A stretch of 54,861 nucleotides of DNA, from the NCBI GenBank assembly GCA_937127125.1, contig CAKZLO010000076.1, forward strand, positions 1-54,861. The letters are read 5' to 3'. The notes beneath the pieces are model-generated. The model saw nothing but the letters and a program-made list of their open reading frames with translations. It was not told the DNA's origin and searched no databases. The DNA comes from an uncultured Ardenticatenia bacterium (GTDB lineage Bacteria > Chloroflexota > Anaerolineae > 4572-78 > NAK82). Below are positions 35,906 to 42,833 of the stretch, in pieces. Positions within the stretch are counted from its first letter, which is position 1. Each line of letters begins with the position of its first letter. A program made the position numbers and the translations under genes.

Positions 35906-36847
35906 ATGCCATTGCCAATTATTCTATTGGCTGCTGTGATGTTGAGTATGACGGCCGTGCTGATCTATATGGGACTTGCATCGACGTCGCCCCGTGGAGA
36001 TCAGGTGGCAGTGCGGTTGGAGGAATTCGCCAGCCGGTCGACCCCTCTAACGTTGGAAGAAATTGAGCTGTCGCAGCCCTTCAGTGAGCGCATTGTGCGG
36101 CCGATCCTGCGTGGGTTAGCTCAATTTGTCACGCGATTCACCCCTTCCAATACCCTCGAGTCCACAGCTCGTAACCTGGAGCTGGCAGGGCGACCGCACA
36201 ACTGGGGAGTGACTGAGTTTATGGGTCTGCGCGCTGGGGCCGCCCTGTTACTGGCCGTGTTCTTCTTCCTGTTGCTCAGCGTGGCCGGCCAGCCTATGCT
36301 TTTTCGGATTGGCAGCGTTATTTTGGGCGGCTTGTTGGGCTATCTGCTTCCGGGTATGTGGCTTAGTGGCAAGATTCGTCGCCGCCAACAGGAGATCATC
36401 AAAGCTATGCCGGACGCGCTTGACTTGTTGACCATCTGCGTGGAAGCCGGCTTAGGCTTTGATGCAGCAATGGCCAAAGTAGCCGAGAAGTGGGATAATG
36501 AGCTGAGTCGTGCGTTCGGCCGTGTCATCCAGGAGATCCGCTTGGGCAAACCGCGACGGGAGGCGCTGCGTGAGATGGACCGAACCACAGGCGTACCCGA
36601 CATCACCAGCTTTGTGGCGGCGATCATCCAGGCGGATCAGTTGGGTGTCAGCATTGCCAAGGTGATGCGTATCCAGTCAGAGCAGATGCGCATCAAGCGT
36701 CGCCAGCGCGCCGAGGAAAAAGCTCATCAGGCCCCGGTCAAGATGTTGTTCCCGTTGGTTTTCTTGATCTTCCCAGCCATCTACATCGTGTTGTTGGGCC
36801 CGGCAACACTGGTGGTCAAAGAGTCAGGGCTGCTGGGCGCTATGTGA
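35906..36847 (+). CDS. tadC: pilus assembly membrane protein TadC
   Basis: The 313-residue protein has the same architecture as TadB: an N-terminal helix, a central helix pair (ALLLAVFFFLLLSVAGQPML), a T2SSF domain with LDLLTICVEAGLGFDAAMAK, and a C-terminal helix (LVFLIFPAIYIVLLGPATLV). AAGGAGG precedes the ATG. It is the last Tad gene seen; the hairpin at 36864-36916 follows. Confidence 0.94.
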   Translation: MPLPIILLAAVMLSMTAVLIYMGLASTSPRGDQVAVRLEEFASRSTPLTLEEIELSQPFSERIVRPILRGLAQFVTRFTPSNTLESTARNLELAGRPHNWGVTEFMGLRAGAALLLAVFFFLLLSVAGQPMLFRIGSVILGGLLGYLLPGMWLSGKIRRRQQEIIKAMPDALDLLTICVEAGLGFDAAMAKVAEKWDNELSRAFGRVIQEIRLGKPRREALREMDRTTGVPDITSFVAAIIQADQLGVSIAKVMRIQSEQMRIKRRQRAEEKAHQAPVKMLFPLVFLIFPAIYIVLLGPATLVVKESGLLGAM

Positions 36848-36863
36848 CCAACTGGAGGACCAC

Positions 36864-36916
36864 GGAAAGGGGCGCAGGACGGCGCGTGATTGAGCGTGTC
36901 TGTCGTCCCTTTCCCC
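36864..36916 (+). terminator. probable terminator of the Tad operon
   Basis: GGAAAGGG (36864-36871) pairs with CCCTTTCC (36907-36914), enclosing a GC-rich arm. No long T run follows, so it may act as a mRNA 3' stabiliser or a weak terminator. Confidence 0.45.
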
Positions 36917-36992
36917 TCGCATTGTAGAATGTAGCTGCTGCATGGGTGCATGACAGCCTCTCTGGTCCCTGTAAGCTAGGGGGATGTGAACT

Positions 36993-37727
36993 ATGGAATG
37001 GTATGCGTGGCTCCATCAGGCTGGCCAGGGACTGCTAAATCTGTTGTTCCCCCCGTATTGTGTTCTTTGCCGTGCGCCCGGAGCGTGGTTGTGTGATACT
37101 TGTCTTGACCAGTTCCCCCGCCCGAGCGGGAAGGTGTGTCCGCGCTGTGGCTCCCCCATCAAGGATGCTGCCTCACTATGTCGTTCGTGTGCACAGAATG
37201 CGCTTACGATTGACGGGGTGCGTTCAGCCGTGTTGCTGGAGGGAGGCGCAAGGCAGGCAGTACACCAACTCAAGTACGCCGGCTACAGCGCGTTAGCCAC
37301 GCCGCTGGCGCGCTTGATGGCGCAATGCTGGCATGCTGCGCCGCTGCCTGTAGATGTATGGGCTGCGGTGCCGTTGCATGTTGCTCGCGAGCGCGAAAGG
37401 GGTTATAATCAGTCTTACCTGCTGGGCTGCGAGTTTGCCCGCCTAGTGGGCTTGCCTGCAATGAGTGGGATGCTGCGACGCGTGCGCACGACACGGGCAC
37501 AGGTCGGGCTGAACGTCAGCGAACGACGTGCCAACGTGGATGGAGCATTTGTCTACTGTCCACCGCGTGGTGGGCAAGGGGTGTATGGACAGCGTGTGCT
37601 CCTGATCGATGATGTGTGCACTACAGGAGCCACTCTGGAGGCGTGCAGTGTTGCGTTGAAGAGAGCCGGTGCCGTCAGCGTCTGGGGCCTTACCCTGGCG
37701 CGCGCGGCGCCGGCATCTGATATTTGA
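36993..37727 (+). CDS. comF: ComF-family phosphoribosyltransferase-like protein
   Basis: The 244-residue protein has the ComF layout: an N-terminal zinc-finger region with C-x2-C pairs (YCVLCRAPGAWLCDTC, VCPRCGSPI, LCRSCA), then VHQLKYAGYSALATPLARL, RERGYNQSYLL, and the PRTase loop VLLIDDVCTTGATLEACSVA. ComF proteins take part in DNA uptake in competent bacteria and are also found widely without competence genes. It is followed by hpf 59 bp downstream. Confidence 0.93.
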   Translation: MEWYAWLHQAGQGLLNLLFPPYCVLCRAPGAWLCDTCLDQFPRPSGKVCPRCGSPIKDAASLCRSCAQNALTIDGVRSAVLLEGGARQAVHQLKYAGYSALATPLARLMAQCWHAAPLPVDVWAAVPLHVARERERGYNQSYLLGCEFARLVGLPAMSGMLRRVRTTRAQVGLNVSERRANVDGAFVYCPPRGGQGVYGQRVLLIDDVCTTGATLEACSVALKRAGAVSVWGLTLARAAPASDI

Positions 37728-37786
37728 CTGGATGTCGATTAGTGCAATCCATGAACCTAGTGCATTTGACAAGGAGGGATGGGAAT

Positions 37787-38362
37787 ATGGCGGTACAGGT
37801 TGTGCTCAAGGGCAAGAACGTGGACATCCCGCAGGCCTTGCGCACTTACATCGAAAAACGCGCTGGCAAGTTGGATCGTTATCTGCCCGATATTACAGAG
37901 GTGCGCATTGATCTATCGGTGCAAAAGACACGTAGCAGTCAGGATCGCCAGGTGGCGCAAATGACCGTGCGCAGCAATGGTGTCATCCTGCGCGCCGAGG
38001 AACGTGCCGATGAGATGTCCGTCGCGGTAGATGCTGTCCTCGAGAAGATGTATCGTCGCATTGCGCGCTACAAAGGCAAACGCCTTGACCGTTGGCAGGG
38101 GCAGGGTGCTGCGCGCGTCGAGTCGGAAATGCCTCCACTCGCCGAGGAGGCTTTGGAAGAGCTGGCCGAGGAACAAGAGCGTCGCATCGTGCGCGTGAAG
38201 CGTTTCTTCGTCTCACCCATGACCGAGGAAGAGGCCATCGAACAGATGGAACTGCTCGGTCACGATTTCTTCATTTTCTATCACCCCAACCATGGCATGC
38301 TGAAGGTGCTCTACCGTCGCCGTGATGGCAATTACGGCCTGTTGGAACCGCAGTTGGGTTGA
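37787..38362 (+). CDS. hpf: long-form ribosome hibernation promoting factor
   Basis: The 191-residue protein has an N-terminal S30AE domain (VVLKGKNVDIPQALRTYIEK, with the IDLSVQKT strand) joined by a linker to the C-terminal dimerisation domain (VRVKRFFVSPMTEEEAIEQM, then YRRRDGNYGLLEP). The long form pairs two 70S ribosomes into inactive 100S dimers in slow growth. AAGGAGGG lies 8 nt before the ATG at 37787; the longer frame upstream overlaps comF and has no such site. Confidence 0.95.
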   Translation: MAVQVVLKGKNVDIPQALRTYIEKRAGKLDRYLPDITEVRIDLSVQKTRSSQDRQVAQMTVRSNGVILRAEERADEMSVAVDAVLEKMYRRIARYKGKRLDRWQGQGAARVESEMPPLAEEALEELAEEQERRIVRVKRFFVSPMTEEEAIEQMELLGHDFFIFYHPNHGMLKVLYRRRDGNYGLLEPQLG

Positions 38363-38390
38363 AATCGCCAATACAAGACTCGGACTGAAA

Positions 38391-38430
38391 CAAAGGGGGT
38401 GGGTCTCAGATCCGCCCCCTTTGAATTATC
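38391..38430 (+). terminator. rho-independent terminator after hpf
   Basis: AAAGGGGG (38392-38399) pairs with CCCCCTTT (38415-38422), with additional inner G-C pairs. The flanking A and T runs are short. The remaining gap to 38640 holds only an inverted repeat CTCAGCGG/CCGCTGAG near 38597-38632. Confidence 0.65.
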
Positions 38431-38640
38431 AACACATGTTGGGAACGGTCTGGAACTAAGAGAGCTATTCCATGACTCTCGGGCTGAATTCTGAGATTCT
38501 GTTGCGGGTGGACACCTGTTGTGTTTAATGAGTAACATAAATGCTGCTTCGTTCGCTTTGGCTGCCGATCCATGTGCATCGGCCACAGTGCGAGCTCAGC
38601 GGTGCGTTAGTCTCAACATTTGCTCCGCTGAGATCTATGT

Positions 38641-39240
38641 TCAGCCCTTCTGTACTCGGGCATAGTCATCCGGTGTGTCGATGTCGGTCAGGATGCCCGG
38701 GTCGTCCACTGCCACCCGTTGCGCCTCGGCTGCGTGCACCTGCAGCACGGCGCGGCCGCCGACGTCGCCGTGCTGCGCCATCAATTCGGGGAAGAGGCGA
38801 CGATCGAAGAGCACTGGGTTGCCGCGTCGGCCGCGAAACTCGGGCCATACAAGCGGTGCCCGTGTGGCGCAATAACGCGCGATGAGCGCCTCCAGCGTGC
38901 TCAGCTGCACGCTGGGCTGGTCGGCGAGCAGGAACAACGCCGCGTCGGTCTCGGGTGGCAACGCTGCCAGAGCGACTTGCACTGAGGTGCTCTGCCCTTG
39001 TGCCCACATTGGATTTACCACCACCTGTACTGGCCGCTCGCCCATGGCAGCGCGGCATACTTCGGCTTGCGCCCCCAGCACTACCACGACCGGTCGAGCT
39101 GAGGAAGCCAACGCTGTGTCCACCACGTGAGTCAACAGCGTGCCGCTCCCCCATGGTAACAGCTGCTTCAACGCACCGTAACGGATGGCACCGCCCGCGG
39201 CGAGCACCACGGCAGCAACCCGTGGCAGCGCATCATTCAT
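38641..39240 (-). CDS. MobA/MocA-like nucleotidyltransferase
   Basis: The 199-residue protein has the nucleotidyltransferase fold of molybdenum-cofactor cytidylyl- and guanylyltransferases. It opens VAAVVLAAGGAIRYGALKQL, where the usual signature LAAGxSxRMGxxK has a changed centre (AIRYG). It also has FLLADQPSVQL, with the metal-binding Asp, and GRRGNPVLFDRRLF. It may transfer a nucleotide to molybdopterin, but no molybdoenzyme gene is nearby. The ATG overlaps the end of the permease gene by 8 nt, so translation is coupled to it. Confidence 0.82.
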   Translation of the reverse strand: MNDALPRVAAVVLAAGGAIRYGALKQLLPWGSGTLLTHVVDTALASSARPVVVVLGAQAEVCRAAMGERPVQVVVNPMWAQGQSTSVQVALAALPPETDAALFLLADQPSVQLSTLEALIARYCATRAPLVWPEFRGRRGNPVLFDRRLFPELMAQHGDVGGRAVLQVHAAEAQRVAVDDPGILTDIDTPDDYARVQKG

Positions 39241-41845
39241 GCTGAATCGCCTCCACGATGCGCACTCGTGCCGCCTTCCAGGCAGGATAGAGCCCAGCCA
39301 GCTGCGAGACAGCCAGCGCGATCGCCCAGCTGGCCAGCAACGCTTGCAGCGGCAGATGGTATTTGACCGTGTAGCCGCCAATCTCCTGTACGCCTAGCAG
39401 GAAGATGCGTGCCAGGAACAGGCCGAAGAACATGCCGAAGGCCCCTCCGATGATGCCCATGGCGCCGCTCTCTGCTAAGATCATACGCGCTACCTGACCG
39501 CGAGTCATCCCAAGGCTGCGCAGCCCACCGATCTCGTGCTGACGTTCGAAAACATTCATCAATAATGTGTTGACCACGCCTAGTGCAGCGATAACAACGC
39601 CGGTCAGCCCGAGCACATCGAACAGAGCAAACGCCTGTGCCGCCAGGCGGGTCACCTTGGCACGGAAGTCAGCCGCCGTCTCCACAGCGATGTGCCGACT
39701 TTTGCCATAGCGCTCTTCAAGCCGTTCCGCCTCGATGCGCGGGTCATAGCCCGGCTTGAGGTTCACGATGAACTGATCCACGGTGTGCTCGCCGTAATGG
39801 CGCGCCAGGTCGGCGCGGCTGCCGTTGACCACCATGCCCTGGCTGGAAAAGTCCACCACCACGCCAATCACCTGAAAATGCACGATGCCGCGCCGCGTCT
39901 CCAACGCCAGCGTGTCTCCCACCTGGAGCTTATAGCGATCCGCCACGGTTGCTGAGATGAGCAGACGTTCGCCTTGTGCCAGCTCGGCTAGCGCAGTCGT
40001 CGTGTCGTAGCGCGAGTCTTCGAAGACGAAGGAGGCAACGCGGCCATACGTCTGAGGGTCGACGCCTACAAACAGGAGGGTGTCCGCCTGAGTGCCTGGA
40101 TTTTCCCGGCGCGCCGGCTGCACCTGACGGTAGGTAATTGGGCTGACCTCTGCGACGGCGGCGTCGGAGAGCAGGCGTGTGCCGAGCTCCTCACGCATAG
40201 GCACGGGCGATCGAACGTAGAGGTCGCCGCCGATCGCTGTCTGCACCCAGTGGGTGATATCTAGCTCGAAACTGACCGTCATGGTCTGGATGCCAATCAC
40301 CATAGCAATGCCGACCATCAGTGTGCCGACGGTAAGCGCGGTACGTGCCCACGCGCGCCTAATGTTGGCAGCGCCCAAGCGGCCGGCGCTGCCATAGAGC
40401 GCTGCCATACCTGGGCGGAGTATCCGTTCTGCCAGCCCAATGGTGACCGGCACTACCAGTGTGGCGCCCAGCAGTAAGACAAACACACTGACCATCCCGA
40501 TGGGCACCTGCACCTCTGGACGGAAGGGAATGCGGTAGAGTGCCAGGTAAGCGAACAGTATCAGCAGACAGCCCCACAACCAGCTGTGGCGACCGAGCGG
40601 TGCCCCGATGGGACGGGCACTGCTGCGCAGTGCTTCCAGTGGTGAGATGTTGCGCGCCCGCCAGGCAGGCAACAGCGCTGAGACGATCGTCACCCCCAAG
40701 CCAACCAACAACGACCATATCAGTCCCTCAGGCGGGATGTGCAGCGCGCTGATCTCGGTGACAGCGACCGCGGCTATGGAGCGGCTCAGTCCACGCGCCA
40801 GCAAGATACCAAACCCTACGCCCACTATGGAGCCGACGATGCCCAGAATAGCGGCCTCGATTAGCACCAGCCATGTGACCTGCCCACGTGTTGTACCCAG
40901 CAGGCGCAGCATACCAATAGCCCTTGTGCGCTCGACGATGGTCATCGTGAACGTGTTGTAAATGAGAAAGGCGCCCACGAACAGTGCCACAGCGCTGAAG
41001 AAGCTCAGCCCGGTCTGGTAGGAGGCAAGCATGCGCGCGACGATCTGTCCACGTGCTGCTGGATAGAGCACTTGATAGCCATTACCCAGCACAGCTGCAA
41101 CCGTCTCCTTGAGTGCCTCCAGCTTGCGCGGTGCCATAGCGATGTCCGGCGTCGCCAGTACATCGATCTGTGTCAGCTCACCACTCTTGTCGAGCAACAT
41201 CTGCGCCGTCTTGAGGGGCAGAATGGCTACCGCGCCGTTGTTCTGCAGGCCGGGGCCAGATTTGGCGATCAATCCCACGATGCGCAGCTTTTCCTGGCCG
41301 GTGGCGGTCAAAATGGTGATGTCCTTGCCAAGCGTCAGCTTCTTGTCATCGGCGTAATCCTTGACTAGCAGGACATCGTAGGCATCCAGCACGGCGGGCA
41401 AAAAGCTGCCTGCCATCAGATCGTAATCACGCACCTGTCGATCTTGGGCCGGGTCGATACCGAAGAGGAGCAGATCATTGGCAGTGCGTGTGCCGCCTAC
41501 GCTGACGTCCAATCCCCATTTATCCACTTCAGAAGCTAGCAGGGTACGACCACTTACCACTGGAAACGCTAACTGTACCCCGGGTACGCGGCGTACCCGT
41601 GCGAGAGCACCATCGCTGAATGAATCACCAATCACTCCGCTGCTGGCGATTGTCAGGTCGGCACGCCCGGCCGCTTGGTCGAAGATGCTCCGAATGGATG
41701 CAAGGGTGCTCTCATTAGTGATAGACACTGCTAGCACCACTGCTACACCGAGCACGATGCCCAGCGCGGTGAGCATGGTGCGAATGGGGCGTTCGCGCAT
41801 GTTGCGCAGTGCGAGTGCGGAGAAGGAGGCTAAGGAAGTAGGCAT
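39233..41845 (-). CDS. MacB/FtsX-type ABC transporter permease, double-module
   Basis: The 870-residue protein contains two periplasmic-core (MacB_PCD) domains and two FtsX permease domains, about eight membrane helices in all. It starts MPTSLASFSALALRNMRERP, with the first helix ALGIVLGVAVVLAVSI. FtsX motifs are seen around AFLIYNTFTMTIVERTRAIG and LGVVNTLLMNVFERQHEIGG. Such LolC/SalY-like exporters move lipoproteins or peptides or act as mechanotransmitters. The start at 41845 fits family alignment; the frame is open 42 codons further into the ATPase gene. The ATPase gene lies just upstream (22 bp). Confidence 0.9.
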   Translation of the reverse strand: MPTSLASFSALALRNMRERPIRTMLTALGIVLGVAVVLAVSITNESTLASIRSIFDQAAGRADLTIASSGVIGDSFSDGALARVRRVPGVQLAFPVVSGRTLLASEVDKWGLDVSVGGTRTANDLLLFGIDPAQDRQVRDYDLMAGSFLPAVLDAYDVLLVKDYADDKKLTLGKDITILTATGQEKLRIVGLIAKSGPGLQNNGAVAILPLKTAQMLLDKSGELTQIDVLATPDIAMAPRKLEALKETVAAVLGNGYQVLYPAARGQIVARMLASYQTGLSFFSAVALFVGAFLIYNTFTMTIVERTRAIGMLRLLGTTRGQVTWLVLIEAAILGIVGSIVGVGFGILLARGLSRSIAAVAVTEISALHIPPEGLIWSLLVGLGVTIVSALLPAWRARNISPLEALRSSARPIGAPLGRHSWLWGCLLILFAYLALYRIPFRPEVQVPIGMVSVFVLLLGATLVVPVTIGLAERILRPGMAALYGSAGRLGAANIRRAWARTALTVGTLMVGIAMVIGIQTMTVSFELDITHWVQTAIGGDLYVRSPVPMREELGTRLLSDAAVAEVSPITYRQVQPARRENPGTQADTLLFVGVDPQTYGRVASFVFEDSRYDTTTALAELAQGERLLISATVADRYKLQVGDTLALETRRGIVHFQVIGVVVDFSSQGMVVNGSRADLARHYGEHTVDQFIVNLKPGYDPRIEAERLEERYGKSRHIAVETAADFRAKVTRLAAQAFALFDVLGLTGVVIAALGVVNTLLMNVFERQHEIGGLRSLGMTRGQVARMILAESGAMGIIGGAFGMFFGLFLARIFLLGVQEIGGYTVKYHLPLQALLASWAIALAVSQLAGLYPAWKAARVRIVEAIQHE

Positions 41846-41867
41846 AGATCCAGCCCAATCAGGGCAA

Positions 41868-42632
41868 CTATGGCTTGCCCGTTTCTGCTGCCTGCTCCGA
41901 CTCACGCAGGCGCCGTTGGATCGCGCGGATGTCCTCGCTCTGGTTGCCTGTGGTGTGCAACTCGCCCACAATGCGGCCGTCCATCAGAAAGACGACACGG
42001 TCAGCAAAGCTGGCTGCGCGGGCGTCGTGGGTGACCATCACGATGGTCTGTTGCAGCTCGTCGCACGAACGTCGCAACAGGCGCAGGATTTCCTCACCCG
42101 TTTTGCTGTCCAAGTTGCCAGTTGGCTCGTCGGCCAGTACAATGGCTGGATTGGTGACGAGGGCGCGCGCGATAGCTACACGTTGCTGTTCGCCGCCAGA
42201 GAGCTGGTCAGGTTTGTGGTGGCGCCTGTCTGCTAAGCCGACAAGCTGCAACAGGTGATTCACACGGTCACGATACGTGCGCAGATTCTGGCCATCGATC
42301 AGTAGTGGGAGAACGATATTCTCCTCAGCAGTGAGCATAGGCAGTAGGTTGAAGAACTGGAAGATGAAACCGACGTTACGCCTTCGCACCAAGGTCACCT
42401 GATGATCGTCCATCTGAGTCAGACGGTGGCCGGCAAGAGTGATTTCACCCTCGCTGACGTTGTCCAGACCGCCCAGCAGGTGTAGTAACGTGCTCTTGCC
42501 ACTGCCGGAGGGCCCCATAATAGCGACGAACTCTCCCTTGGCCACAACGAAGTCTACCCGATCGAGGGCGTGCACAGTGACCTCGCCCATACGATACCGT
42601 TTGCTCACCTGACGTGCTTCGAGGATAGTCAT
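41868..42632 (-). CDS. MacB/LolD-type ABC transporter ATP-binding protein
   Basis: The 254-residue ATPase has Walker A GPSGSGKST, Q loop FIFQFFNLLP, signature LSGGEQQRVAIARAL, Walker B IVLADEPT and H-loop VMVTHD. It pairs with the double FtsX permease 22 bp downstream. The start at ATG 42632 (MTILEARQVSKRYRMG) agrees with family starts; the nearest good ribosome site (AGGAG) is about 20 nt upstream, so initiation may be weak. Confidence 0.94.
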   Translation of the reverse strand: MTILEARQVSKRYRMGEVTVHALDRVDFVVAKGEFVAIMGPSGSGKSTLLHLLGGLDNVSEGEITLAGHRLTQMDDHQVTLVRRRNVGFIFQFFNLLPMLTAEENIVLPLLIDGQNLRTYRDRVNHLLQLVGLADRRHHKPDQLSGGEQQRVAIARALVTNPAIVLADEPTGNLDSKTGEEILRLLRRSCDELQQTIVMVTHDARAASFADRVVFLMDGRIVGELHTTGNQSEDIRAIQRRLRESEQAAETGKP

Positions 42633-42775
42633 CAGACTGCCAGCGCATTCTCCTGGTATGCTGTTGAACCCAGAATTCTTGACGATTATACCACCCGCAA
42701 GCGGTTGTCTCAACCGTTAGCGAAGAGCCCACACATCGGAGGCTGCCCCTTTCCTCCAGTTTCTGTTACATCGTG

Positions 42776-42781
42776 TATAAT
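42776..42781 (+). promoter_or_regulatory. -10 element of the dinG promoter
   Basis: TATAAT at 42776-42781 lies 52 bp before the GTG start chosen for dinG. No good -35 box is seen, so confidence is limited. Confidence 0.4.
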
Positions 42782-42833
42782 GGGCAACTACGCAGTACGT
42801 TCGCGCACTGAGCCGCTGGAAAGGGATTCACTT

